From positions 1 to 42,090 of the forward strand of contig CAIQPH010000126.1 in NCBI GenBank assembly GCA_903873655.1: a stretch of 42,090 nt of DNA. Direction: 5' to 3'. A model generated the notes under the pieces. The model ran no database searches. It saw only the letters and a list, made by a program, of their open reading frames with translations, and had not been told where the DNA came from. Made by a program: the position numbers and the translations under genes. Below are positions 21,065 to 29,859 of the stretch, one piece after another. The DNA comes from an uncultured Holophagaceae bacterium. GTDB taxonomy: Bacteria; Acidobacteriota; Holophagae; Holophagales; Holophagaceae. Numbering within the stretch: position 1 is the first letter of the stretch; each line of letters starts with the position of its first letter.

Positions 21065-22048
21065 CTACCCCTTCAGCAACCGGTCCTCCGCCAGCCTCAG
21101 CAGGTGCTCGCTGGCGAGGACGCCGTCCTGGTGGTTCATGCGCTGGAAGTGACTCCGGAGATGGCGCAGGGTGCGGGGCACTGCTGAGGCAAAATGGGCC
21201 TTCCTGCGGTGCACGAGCTGGTGGCCGAAGGTGCCCAGGGCCTTGAGGCTCCGCTGCAGGGCGCTGAGATTCAGCTCTTCCAGCAGGGCCTCCTGGTTCC
21301 AGCCCAGTTCGGCCTGGAGGGGCGCCACCAGGACGCGTCCCGCCTCCTTGGACCAGTCCCAGTAGGCGTCATAGAGCAGGCTGGCAAGATCGTAGGTGGC
21401 TGCGCCCCGGCGGGCGTCCTGGAAATCGATGGCCACCAGCCGATCGCCGTGCACCATGAGATTCCGCACATGGAAATCGCGGTGCACGAAAAAGTGTGCC
21501 CGCGTCTCCAGGCTGGCGTGGACATCCTCCATCATCCGGTCCAGCCACCGGGGCGGCTCCCTCTGCAGGAAATCCTGGAAGAAGTTCTGCCGGCAGTGGT
21601 CCCACTCGAACTCGAACTTGGCCTGATCAAAGGCCCGGTTCATGAAGAACGTGTGGCCCGGAGCCCCCAGGGTCAGTGGACCGGCCAGAGTGGCCAGCAG
21701 GTATCCGGCCTGCCGCGCCCAGGTCACTTCCTCCTCAGGATGTTCCACCAGCCGGCGCTCCAGCGTGGTGTCGCCCAGATCCTCCACCAGCAGACAGCGA
21801 TCGTCATCATCGCACTGGATGATCGTGGGCACGCGGAGGAGGGGATCCAGGTAGGCCTGCAGGGCGCGGAACTCGAAGTAGCTGTCGTCGGTCTTCTCCG
21901 CCGTATCCAGCGGGTGCAGCACCACCAGGACCGTGCCCAGTTGGGGATGGCCCACGCGGAAGTACTGACGGGTCCCGGCATCCCCGGCGAGCGACCGGGG
22001 ATCGGTCAGAGCCCAACGCTCGAGGGCGCGTTGCAGACGGGGATCCAT
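21065..22048 (-). CDS. Aminoglycoside phosphotransferase-like sugar kinase (AmgK-like)
   Basis: DAGTRQYFRV, CLLVEDLGDTTLE, FFVHRDFHVRNLMVHGDRLVAIDFQDARRGAATYDLASLL. Confidence 0.85.
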   Translation of the reverse strand: MDPRLQRALERWALTDPRSLAGDAGTRQYFRVGHPQLGTVLVVLHPLDTAEKTDDSYFEFRALQAYLDPLLRVPTIIQCDDDDRCLLVEDLGDTTLERRLVEHPEEEVTWARQAGYLLATLAGPLTLGAPGHTFFMNRAFDQAKFEFEWDHCRQNFFQDFLQREPPRWLDRMMEDVHASLETRAHFFVHRDFHVRNLMVHGDRLVAIDFQDARRGAATYDLASLLYDAYWDWSKEAGRVLVAPLQAELGWNQEALLEELNLSALQRSLKALGTFGHQLVHRRKAHFASAVPRTLRHLRSHFQRMNHQDGVLASEHLLRLAEDRLLKG

Positions 22049-22052
22049 GTCT

Positions 22053-22886
22053 TCAGGTTAAGCCCAACCGCACCTGTCTGCCGCCCTCCTCGAACCAGAG
22101 CGCATCGGTGTCGGTGATGGCCGGCGGAGGTGCGGCCCCCGGGCCCAGGACACAGTGGTCGAGGCGACCCGCGGCGCGGGCGGTGGGATGGAAGTAGCAG
22201 CCCGGAAGGCGGCCTTCCTCCTCTGGTGCCAGCTCCGCGGCGGCCTGGATGAGCGCATCGGCAGTGCCCACTTCCCGCCAGGGGAAAGGCGCCACGACCA
22301 CGCCCAGGTGGAAGCGCAGTCGCGGGCGCAGGTCATCCACTTCGCTCGGTCCTTCGGGAAGGAGGGCGAGGGCCTCCGGCGACCAGGCGGCGGCACCGGT
22401 GAAATGGTAGGGGCCCCGAGGTCCCGCCACACCTTTGGGAAGGATCCGGCCCTGATCGTCCATCCAGACGGCATTCCATCCGCTCCCCGGATGGGGGACG
22501 AGCAGCCAGCTCAGAGTGGCAGCCTCTTCACGGTGGCGGGCCCTAAGGCGGTCGAAGGGCACGGCCTCAGCCCAGACGTCGGCATTCCAGGCGAGCAGTT
22601 CCGAGGCCACGCGACCTCGGGCGTGCAGCAGACTCCCCGCACTGCCCAGGAGCCGGGGTTCCTCGAAGACCTCGAGGCCCAGGGCTACAGTGCGGAGGCG
22701 GTCCGGATGCAGATGGACGTTGCAGCCGATGCGCTGGAGCCCATGGAACCGCAGCGCCTCGGCCCCCCATTGCAGGAGGGACCGCCCCATCAGGGTCCAG
22801 GCAGGTTTGGGCAGGCACTGGCTCAGAGGGCCCATCCTCAGGCCCAGGCCAGCAGCGAGCAGGAAGCCCTCGAGCGGCTCAGCCAT
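22053..22886 (-). CDS. Nucleotidyltransferase family protein (MurU-like)
   Basis: LLAAGLGLRMGPLSQCLPKPAWTLMGRSLLQW; adjacent to AmgK-like gene. Confidence 0.8.
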   Translation of the reverse strand: MAEPLEGFLLAAGLGLRMGPLSQCLPKPAWTLMGRSLLQWGAEALRFHGLQRIGCNVHLHPDRLRTVALGLEVFEEPRLLGSAGSLLHARGRVASELLAWNADVWAEAVPFDRLRARHREEAATLSWLLVPHPGSGWNAVWMDDQGRILPKGVAGPRGPYHFTGAAAWSPEALALLPEGPSEVDDLRPRLRFHLGVVVAPFPWREVGTADALIQAAAELAPEEEGRLPGCYFHPTARAAGRLDHCVLGPGAAPPPAITDTDALWFEEGGRQVRLGLT

Positions 22887-24195
22887 GGGGCTCGCCCAGC
22901 GGCTCTGGGGGCAGGGCTTTCAAGAGGAACTGTCCCGGGGCCAGGCCGCGCATGGACAACACTCGGATCCGCCAACCCTGGAGGCGCAGTTCATCACCCG
23001 GCTGCAGCACTCGGCCCAGCCGCTCCTGGAAAAAGCCCCCGAGGCTGACGGATCCGGCCTCGGTTTCCAGGTTCAGGCGCAGGTGATCCTCCAACTGCTC
23101 GAGCCTGACGTTCCCCTGGGCCAGCCAGGCCCCGCCGCGGGTCTTGCGCAGCTGGATGGCCTCGCGGTCGAACTCGTCCTGGATCTCGCCGACCAGCTCT
23201 TCCAGCACGTCCTCCAGGGTCACCAGGCCGTCCACGCCGCCATGCTCGTTCACCACGAGGGCGACGTGCTGCTTGCGCTGCTGGAATTCCAACAGGAGCC
23301 CCTGGATGGGTTTCATCTCGGGCACGAAGAAGGCGGGCCTGGCCAGTTCGCGCAGATCCACGGCACCACCCCGGTCCTGCATGGCCCAGAGCAGCTCCTT
23401 GAGGTGGATGACGCCCACCACCCGGTCCAGGTCCCCCTCCACCAGCGGGATGCGTGTGTGGGGGGTGGTACGGGCCAGGGCGAGGTTGGCCGCAAGGCTG
23501 CGGGTCAGGTCGAAGCAGACCACCTGGGCCCTGGGCACGGCGATCTCCTTCACCCTGCGGCGGCTGAAATCGAAGAGGTTCTCGATGAGTTCCTTGTGGT
23601 TCAGGTCGAGGTGTCCCTCGGCCTGGCTGCGCTCGAGCATGCGCCGGAATTCGGCCTCGGAGGGCAGATGGTCCTCGGCATCAGCCTCGGGATGCACGCC
23701 GAAGAGCGCCAGCACCAGATGGCTCAGTTGCGTGAGGCACCAGGTGAGTGGCCGCATCAGGCGCGACCAGGCCAGCAGGGGCGCGGCCGTGCGCAAGGCC
23801 CAGGGCAGCGCGGACCGGATGGCCAGATTGCGGGGCACCAGTTCCGCCAGCACCACGTGGAGCGTAGTCATCACCAGCAGGGCCAGGCCCGTGCTGAGCG
23901 GCAGCACCAGGGTGGGCCAGGGCAGCCAGCCGAAGCCGGCCCGGAAGGCATGGCTGAACAGGTCTTTGCCCACGGCGCCAAGAGCCAGGGCGCAGAGCAC
24001 GATTCCGGCCTGGATCGCCGACAGGTGGTGGGAAAGGCCGCGATGGACCTCGATGGCCCGGCGGGCGCGCAGGTCCTGTTCGGCCAGCGCCTCGAGCTGG
24101 GTTTCCCGGACGCGGACCGCCGCAAACTCGGCCATGACGAAGAAGGCGCTGAGGAAAATGAGGGCGGCGCAGATGAGGGCCGCGGCGAGGGTCAC
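22879..24195 (-). CDS. CNNM/HlyC-CorC family protein with CBS domains
   Basis: N-terminal transmembrane DUF21-like domain; MLERSQAEGHLDLNHKELIENLFDF; VNEHGGVDGLVTLEDVLEELVGEIQDEFD. Confidence 0.92.
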   Translation of the reverse strand: MTLAAALICAALIFLSAFFVMAEFAAVRVRETQLEALAEQDLRARRAIEVHRGLSHHLSAIQAGIVLCALALGAVGKDLFSHAFRAGFGWLPWPTLVLPLSTGLALLVMTTLHVVLAELVPRNLAIRSALPWALRTAAPLLAWSRLMRPLTWCLTQLSHLVLALFGVHPEADAEDHLPSEAEFRRMLERSQAEGHLDLNHKELIENLFDFSRRRVKEIAVPRAQVVCFDLTRSLAANLALARTTPHTRIPLVEGDLDRVVGVIHLKELLWAMQDRGGAVDLRELARPAFFVPEMKPIQGLLLEFQQRKQHVALVVNEHGGVDGLVTLEDVLEELVGEIQDEFDREAIQLRKTRGGAWLAQGNVRLEQLEDHLRLNLETEAGSVSLGGFFQERLGRVLQPGDELRLQGWRIRVLSMRGLAPGQFLLKALPPEPLGEPHG

Positions 24196-24200
24196 GGGAG

Positions 24201-25949
24201 TCAGCCCCTGGCTAGGTCGGAGCCGCGTCGAAGCTTGTCCTGGATCTCCTGCAGCAGGCCGTCCAGGTGTTGCAGGCGGTCCCGGTGCTCCGAAAGCTGG
24301 TCATGAACAGCCTGCTTCTCCCCCTGCAAGACCGCAAAGGCTTCCTGCTGGTCTGCCAAAGCCTGGTTGAGTCGTGAGGCCTCTCCCTCCGCCCGCTCCA
24401 GACCTTTCATGAGTTCGAGCTGCTCTGCTTCATGGAGGACCCTGGCCCCATCCAGCTGCTGCCGGACTTCGCTCACCTGGGCTTCGAGCCGGGCGATCTC
24501 CTCATGGTGCTGCTGGATCGTCTCCTGCTTGGCGAAGAGTTGGAGATCCCGCTCGAGGATCTGGGCCTGGCTGGCCTCCCATTCCGCCTCCCGCTGGCGC
24601 AACTGAGTGCCCAGCTCCGCCAGATCACGGCCCTGACCGCGCATGGTGGCCTCCAGTCCGGCCATCTCCAGCTGGCTGGTATGCACCTTCTCCTTCAATC
24701 CCGCCACCTCGAGAAGCGCGGCTTGATGGGCACCCGTGAGGCCGGTGTGCTGCTCCACGAGCTCTTCCAGTGTGGCGTTGAGTTGCGACTGCGCCTGAAG
24801 GGACACCTCCAGTTCCTGCTGCTTGGCAAGCAACGCTTCCTTGTTCTCGGCCCTGATGGACTCTTTTTCCTGTTCCACGGCGGCCAGGGCCTCCGCTTTG
24901 GCGGCCAAGGCCGCCTCCAATTCGTGGGCCTTGGCCCGGAACGGCTCCAGGTCCATGGTCTCGTTCAGGAGCCGGTCGCGTTCCTTGAGCAGTTCGATCA
25001 CCCGTTGGGTCTTCTCGCCCACCTGATGATTGAGGGCCTCCACCTGTTCGATGAGACCGGTGCGCTCGACGAGTGCCTCTTTGAGTTGGGCCTTGAGGGT
25101 TTCCATGGTCTCGCCTTCGCGGCCGCGGGTTTCCTCCAGGTTGCGCAGGGCCGATTCGGTGTCCGCCAGACGCGTCTTGAGGAGTTCGGATTCGCGATTG
25201 CTGCGCTCCACCTCGTCCAGATTGAGTGTCACGGAATTCATCTGCCGCTGAATCTGCTGGGTCTCGGCTTCGGCTGCGAGAATGCGCTGATCCGCCGCTT
25301 CCAGGCGCTGGTCCCGGAGACGCAACTCCTCTCGGAGCGCTGCTACCTGCTCCTCCAGAAGTCGCAGGTGGCTGGAGTCTGGAATGGTTTCAGGGATCCC
25401 CTCGGGCCGGGCGTCCAGGCTGGCGGCCTTGGCGGATGACGGCGAGCGCACGCCGAACACCGGTTCTGAGGCCCCGCTGGCAGCCGGTTTATCCAGGGCG
25501 CTCTTCAGGCCTTCCAGCCAGTCGTCCCCCAACTCGACGTCCACCAACTCGCCGAAGGGATTATCCGGATCCAGGACCTTTCCTGGCACGAAGGGCGTGA
25601 GCGCGGCGACCAGGGCGCTGGGTGGGATGGGTTTGTGCAGGTAGAGGTCGGCCCTGCCCTTGAGGCTCTGGTGGCGCCGGTATTCCTCTTCCGTCGCCTT
25701 GGCGCTGAGGAGTAGGATCTTCAGGCTGTCGAGGCTTGCGTGCTTCCGGATGGTGGAACAGAGGGCGTACCCTTTGTTGTCGGCCACTTCCACGCAGATG
25801 AGCACAGCGGCGTAGGCCCCGCTCTCCAGCTTTGGGATGACGCCATCCGGGGAGGCCATCACCTCCAGGTCGAAAGCCGATTCAAGGCTGACCTGGTGCT
25901 CCTTCAGGAAACTCCGATCGCTGTCCACGAGGAGAAGGCGTTGGCCCAT
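24201..25949 (-). CDS. Pseudo-receiver plus long coiled-coil protein (FrzS-like architecture)
   Basis: N-terminal ~120 aa receiver-like fold (LLLVDSDRSF...LLLSA...LYLHKPIPPSAL) followed by ~400 aa heptad-rich Glu/Gln/Leu sequence. Confidence 0.75.
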   Translation of the reverse strand: MGQRLLLVDSDRSFLKEHQVSLESAFDLEVMASPDGVIPKLESGAYAAVLICVEVADNKGYALCSTIRKHASLDSLKILLLSAKATEEEYRRHQSLKGRADLYLHKPIPPSALVAALTPFVPGKVLDPDNPFGELVDVELGDDWLEGLKSALDKPAASGASEPVFGVRSPSSAKAASLDARPEGIPETIPDSSHLRLLEEQVAALREELRLRDQRLEAADQRILAAEAETQQIQRQMNSVTLNLDEVERSNRESELLKTRLADTESALRNLEETRGREGETMETLKAQLKEALVERTGLIEQVEALNHQVGEKTQRVIELLKERDRLLNETMDLEPFRAKAHELEAALAAKAEALAAVEQEKESIRAENKEALLAKQQELEVSLQAQSQLNATLEELVEQHTGLTGAHQAALLEVAGLKEKVHTSQLEMAGLEATMRGQGRDLAELGTQLRQREAEWEASQAQILERDLQLFAKQETIQQHHEEIARLEAQVSEVRQQLDGARVLHEAEQLELMKGLERAEGEASRLNQALADQQEAFAVLQGEKQAVHDQLSEHRDRLQHLDGLLQEIQDKLRRGSDLARG

Positions 25950-25990
25950 GGTCGATCCTTAGGCAGGTTGAACCTTGGAGTTTAGCGGAA

Positions 25991-26023
25991 TGAACGAAGC
26001 CCCGTTACCCGGGGCTTCGTTCA
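25991..26023. terminator. Hairpin downstream of the DegQ-like gene
   Basis: TGAACGAAGCCCCG-TTACC-CGGGGCTTCGTTCA, 14-bp perfect stem; no clear U-tract. Confidence 0.6.
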
Positions 26024-26050
26024 AGGGCAACTTCTCGCCCTGGTAGCCCC

Positions 26051-27553
26051 TCAGCGAGGCGCCACCGGCAGGGTGATCTTCTGACTGCCGTCGGGGGACT
26101 GGATGTAGAGCAGTAGCGTCCGGCCCCCGGCTTTCTTCACCTGGGCGTTGAACTCAGAGAGGTTGTTCACGGGCTGGCGGCCCACCTCAGTGATGATCAT
26201 ACCCGGCGCCAGGCCTCGGTCTGCGGCCGGCGAGCGTGGATCCACCGAAGTGACCACCACCCCCTTCATCCGGTTCTTGGCGTCTGCGGGCTCCACGGTG
26301 AACCCATAGACCTTCTGGAGGCTGAGGCTCTTCAGGTCGCCCTGGGCCTTCGGGTCGGACTCCCCCTCCGGCGCCTCACCGGCCTCCCGGCGGCGCTGTT
26401 CCTCGAGGGTCTTGCGGTCCCCCAGGGTGGCCGTGAGTTGGATGGTCTTGCCATCCCGGAGGATGGTCAGCTTGAGGGTGTCGCCAGCGCGGCGGTTTGA
26501 GACCACGGCCACCACCTCGTCGGGGCTGCGCACGGCCTGCCCGTCCAGGGCGGTGATGACATCCAGGCGCAACACGCCGGCTTTGTCAGCGGCCTGCCCC
26601 TTCTCCACGGTGCTGACCACCACGCCTTCCTTGGCCCCGAGGGCATCCTGGTAGGCCTGATCGAGTTCCGCGGGACCGATCCCGAGGTAGCCGCGGCTCA
26701 CGGGCTTGCCGCTGCGCAGATCCTTGAGAATGCGATTCACCTGACTGATGGGCACGGCGAAGCCGATGTTCTGCCCGGCCGGATTGATGGCCGTGTTGAT
26801 GCCCACGACCTCGCCCCGGAGGTTCAGCAGGGGGCCCCCTGAATTCCCGCGATTGATCGCCGCGTCGGTCTGGAGGAAGGAACTCAGGCCCGTATCGAGC
26901 TTGCGACCCTTGGCGCTGATGATGCCCTGGGTGACCGTGTGTTCCAGGCCAAGGGGATTGCCGATGGCCACCACCCATTCGCCGATTCGCAACCCGTCGG
27001 AATCGCCCAGCTTGGCGTGGGGCAGGTGAACCGCGTCGATCTTGATGAGCGCGATGTCCAGCTCCTTATCCTTGCCGAGCACGGTGGCCTTGTAGCTCTT
27101 TCCATCGCTGGTCTTCACCTCCAGCGCGTTGTCCGTGCTCCCCATGCTGGCCACCACGTGGTAGTTCGTGAGGATCTCGCCGTTGGGGCTGATGATCACG
27201 CCGGACCCGCCGGATACCGCCCGCTGCTCCTCGTCATCGCCCCGGGGGGTGCGCCGCTGCTGGGGCCCGCCAGGTCCGAAGAAGAAGTCGAAGAAGTCCT
27301 GGCCACCGACCTGGGGATGGTCGAAGCGGCGGTTCTTGACGAAGCTGGTATTGGTGATTGCCACCACCGTGGGATTGAGTTTCTCGGCCACCTCCGCGAT
27401 GGGCGGCAGCCGGTCCAACCCCTTGGCATCAACCACCACCGGTTTCTCTTCCTGGGCCGCCACGACCCAGCCGTGGCTGAGGCCCATTCCCAGGGCCATG
27501 CACCCGGCCGCGAAGACCGATAACCCCAACACCTGTTTGACCTGACGATTCAT
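26051..27553 (-). CDS. DegQ/HtrA-like periplasmic serine protease with two PDZ domains
   Basis: TNYHVV (His), DIALIKID (Asp), GNSGGPL (Ser); PDZ segments; signal peptide from MNRQVKQVLGLSVFAAG. Confidence 0.95.
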   Translation of the reverse strand: MNRQVKQVLGLSVFAAGCMALGMGLSHGWVVAAQEEKPVVVDAKGLDRLPPIAEVAEKLNPTVVAITNTSFVKNRRFDHPQVGGQDFFDFFFGPGGPQQRRTPRGDDEEQRAVSGGSGVIISPNGEILTNYHVVASMGSTDNALEVKTSDGKSYKATVLGKDKELDIALIKIDAVHLPHAKLGDSDGLRIGEWVVAIGNPLGLEHTVTQGIISAKGRKLDTGLSSFLQTDAAINRGNSGGPLLNLRGEVVGINTAINPAGQNIGFAVPISQVNRILKDLRSGKPVSRGYLGIGPAELDQAYQDALGAKEGVVVSTVEKGQAADKAGVLRLDVITALDGQAVRSPDEVVAVVSNRRAGDTLKLTILRDGKTIQLTATLGDRKTLEEQRRREAGEAPEGESDPKAQGDLKSLSLQKVYGFTVEPADAKNRMKGVVVTSVDPRSPAADRGLAPGMIITEVGRQPVNNLSEFNAQVKKAGGRTLLLYIQSPDGSQKITLPVAPR

Positions 27554-27662
27554 GAAACCCCTCGCTTGGCCGGACTCCCGGCACGTCTGTTCGATGACCG
27601 CAGTGCGCCGAAGGTTCCCGCTGGTCATCCGGAACCGTACAGGATAATCTGAATGGTCCGAC

Positions 27663-27740
27663 GGCGGCTGTAGCTCAGTTGGTTAGAGTACTGGATTGTG
27701 ATTCCAGGTGTCGGGGGTTCGAGTCCCCTCAGCCGCCCCA
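27663..27740 (+). tRNA. tRNA-His (GTG)
   Basis: Cloverleaf: acceptor GCGGCTG/CAGCCGC, anticodon loop TTGTGAT, TTCGAGT loop, encoded G-1 opposite C73, encoded CCA. Confidence 0.95.
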
Positions 27741-27781
27741 ATAGCCAAAGGGCCTCGCGTGCGAGGTCCTTTGGCTATTGG
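27738..27781 (+). terminator. 44-nt hairpin starting at the tRNA-His CCA
   Basis: CCAATAGCCAAAGGGCCTCGC-GT-GCGAGGTCCTTTGGCTATTGG; 21-bp stem with a single G-T wobble. Confidence 0.75.
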
Positions 27782-27788
27782 AACGGTC

Positions 27789-27931
27789 AGGGCTCGAACC
27801 CCCGACAGTGGACCCGCGAAGACAGCGCGGGGCGCTGTCGGGAGCAGGGCCAGCGGACGGCAAAGCCGGACGCGGGGGGTCCGAGTCCCGACCGAGTGGG
27901 TCGCGGTGATCATTTGACTCGAACCCGCGAC
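27789..27931. repeat. Three tRNA T-arm-like scraps downstream of tRNA-His
   Basis: GGGCTCGAACCCCCGACA (27789-27806, inverted), GGGGGGTCCGAGTCCCG (27873-27890, direct), GACTCGAACCCGCGAC (27916-27931, inverted). Confidence 0.5.
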
Positions 27932-27979
27932 AACCAGACCGACCAACCGTGCCGCGGGATGCGGTGTCGGACCGAGACA

Positions 27980-28625
27980 GTAAAACATCCCCCGGCAGAG
28001 CCGGGGGCTTTGAATTGTGAGCCGCTCAAAGCGGCAGGCGGGGTCGCTAACGCGGCCCCGAATCGTGTTTGGCCACCATCGGGTGGCTCACCTCACCAAG
28101 GCAGCATCTGCTCCAGGCGCTGGTCCTCCTTCTCCTGATTGCGGATGTAATCACGGACCGTTGCTTCATCTCGCCCCACCGTGGACACGAAGAATCCCCG
28201 TGCCCAGAAATGCTGTCCTACGAAATTTCGCTTTCTCTCTCCATACACCCTGGCCAAGTGAATCGCACTCTTCCCCTTGATGAACCCGATCACCTGCGAC
28301 ACCGCATACTTTGGTGGAATTGAGATCAGCATGTGCACGTGGTCGGCCAGCAGGTGCCCTTCCAGGATCCGGCTTTCCTTCTGCTCCGCCAGCTTCCTGA
28401 ACACCTCCCCCAGGTGCGGCCTGAGTTTTTCGTAAAGCGTCTTCCTCCGACATTTCGGGATGAAGATCACGTGATACTTACACTCCCATCTGGAGTGGCT
28501 TAGACTTTCCGTTGAGTCCATCTCGGTTCTCCTCATGTGTGCTTGGCGGCTCACATGAATGTTTTCGAGGTGGACTCCCGTCTATGTCAAACATCTGCTG
28601 CCTCCCCGGCAGAGCCGGGGGGTCT
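27980..28625 (-). mobile_element. IS200/IS605-family (IS200-type) element, boundaries approximate
   Basis: Y1 transposase gene flanked by matching hairpins CCCCCGGC-AGA-GCCGGGGG (27989-28007) and CCCCGGC-AGA-GCCGGGG (28594-28610), each preceded nearby by AAACATC. Confidence 0.75.
28093..28539 (-). CDS. tnpA: IS200-type Y1 transposase (TnpA)
   Basis: WECKYHVIFIPKCRRKTLY, HUH motif DHVHML, catalytic-Tyr helix VRDYIRNQEKEDQ. Start approximate. Confidence 0.93.
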   Translation of the reverse strand, partial: HMRRTEMDSTESLSHSRWECKYHVIFIPKCRRKTLYEKLRPHLGEVFRKLAEQKESRILEGHLLADHVHMLISIPPKYAVSQVIGFIKGKSAIHLARVYGERKRNFVGQHFWARGFFVSTVGRDEATVRDYIRNQEKEDQRLEQMLPW

Positions 28626-28718
28626 CCTGTTAGGTTGCTAGCCACTCTCCAAACGCGAACCCGCCCCAAGTCGTAGCGTAGATCCACATCCCACCCGACC
28701 CGCTAGACTATCCCCTGC

Positions 28719-28795
28719 GCGCCCATAGCTCAGGTGGATAGAGCAGCAGCCTTCTAAGCTGCAGGTCGCTGGTTCGAGTCCAGCTGGGCGCACCA
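28719..28795 (+). tRNA. tRNA-Arg (TCT)
   Basis: Acceptor GCGCCCA/TGGGCGC, anticodon loop CTTCTAA, TTCGAGT loop, encoded CCA. Confidence 0.95.
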
Positions 28796-28812
28796 GCGCC
28801 CAGCTGGACTCG
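28775..28812. repeat. Perfect 17-bp inverted repeat of the tRNA-Arg 3' arm, abutting hypE
   Basis: CGAGTCCAGCTGGGCGC-ACCA-GCGCCCAGCTGGACTCG. Confidence 0.95.
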
Positions 28813-28814
28813 GG

Positions 28815-29858
28815 CTAGCAGATCCGGGGCAGCTGCTCGCCGGTGGGCAGATCCAGGATGCGGTCAGTACCCAGGCGGGTGCGCAGGGTGACCGGGACCG
28901 GGGCGCGTTCGAGCACCTGCCCGATGATGGCCGCGCCTGCCCCTTCCGGCAGTCGGCGCAGGGCCGCCAGGGCCGCCTCGGCCTGGGCTCCGGGGACAAA
29001 GGCCACCAGCCGGCCCTCACAGGCCACATGGAGCGGGTCGAGACCCAGCAGTTCGCAAACCGCTGCCACGGCTGCGGCGATCGGGATGTCCCGCTCCCGC
29101 ACCTCCACGGCCAGGCTGCTGTCCAGGGCGATCTCGTTGAGCACCGCCCCGAGGCCGCCCCGGGTCGGATCGCGCAAACAGTGAACATCGATGTCCGCAG
29201 CCCAGAGTGCTTCGCAAAGGTGATGGATCGGAGCGCAGTCGCTTTGCACGGGGGCCTCGAAGGCGAGTCCTTCCCGCACGGAGAGCACGGCCACGCCATG
29301 CCGGCCCAGGTCGCCGGAGACGAGGATGGCATCGCCCGGGCGGACCTGGCGGGGCCCGACCTGGCGTCCCTGGGGCACCAGGCCGATCCCCGCGGTATTG
29401 ATGTAGAGGCCGTCGCCGCGGCCGCGGTCCACCACCTTGGTGTCCCCGGTAACGATGGCCACACCGCAGCGGGCGGCAGCGCGCTGCATGGAGGCCACCT
29501 GGCTTGCCAGCTCTGCCAAAGGAAGACCTTCCTCCAGGAGGAGGGCGCAGCTCAGGAAGCGGGGCTGGGCCCCTCCGCAGGCCAGGTCGTTCACCGTTCC
29601 GTATACTGCCAGCTCGCCGATATCGCCACCGGGAAAGGTCCTGGGCGTGACCACGAAAGTGTCCGTAGTGAAAGCCAGGCGGACGCCATCCAGATCCAGC
29701 AGCGCGGCATCGTGGCGGGCGTCCAGGGCCTGATTCGCGAAGGCTGGGACCAGCAGGGATTCGATGAGCTGACGCATGACCCGGCCGCCACCCCCATGGG
29801 CCATCTGGACGGTTTCGGCAGGGAGGAGGAGCGGGCATTCCAGGTGGAAGTCGGCCAT
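28815..29858 (-). CDS. hypE: Hydrogenase expression/formation protein HypE
   Basis: MAHGGGGRVMRQLI, AFTTDTFVVTP, DLACGGAQPRFLSCALLLEEGLPL, C-terminal PRIC. Confidence 0.97.
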   Translation of the reverse strand: MADFHLECPLLLPAETVQMAHGGGGRVMRQLIESLLVPAFANQALDARHDAALLDLDGVRLAFTTDTFVVTPRTFPGGDIGELAVYGTVNDLACGGAQPRFLSCALLLEEGLPLAELASQVASMQRAAARCGVAIVTGDTKVVDRGRGDGLYINTAGIGLVPQGRQVGPRQVRPGDAILVSGDLGRHGVAVLSVREGLAFEAPVQSDCAPIHHLCEALWAADIDVHCLRDPTRGGLGAVLNEIALDSSLAVEVRERDIPIAAAVAAVCELLGLDPLHVACEGRLVAFVPGAQAEAALAALRRLPEGAGAAIIGQVLERAPVPVTLRTRLGTDRILDLPTGEQLPRIC

Positions 29859-29859
29859 G

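Noticed and set aside
22516-24306. 596-aa plus-strand ORF
   Set aside because: Antisense to the MurU-like and CNNM/CBS genes, which have clear family motifs; no recognisable domain.
28754-29464. 236-aa minus ORF ending QLDSNQRPAA
   Set aside because: Overlaps hypE in another frame; low complexity. Its C-terminus is read through the tRNA-Arg inverted repeat.
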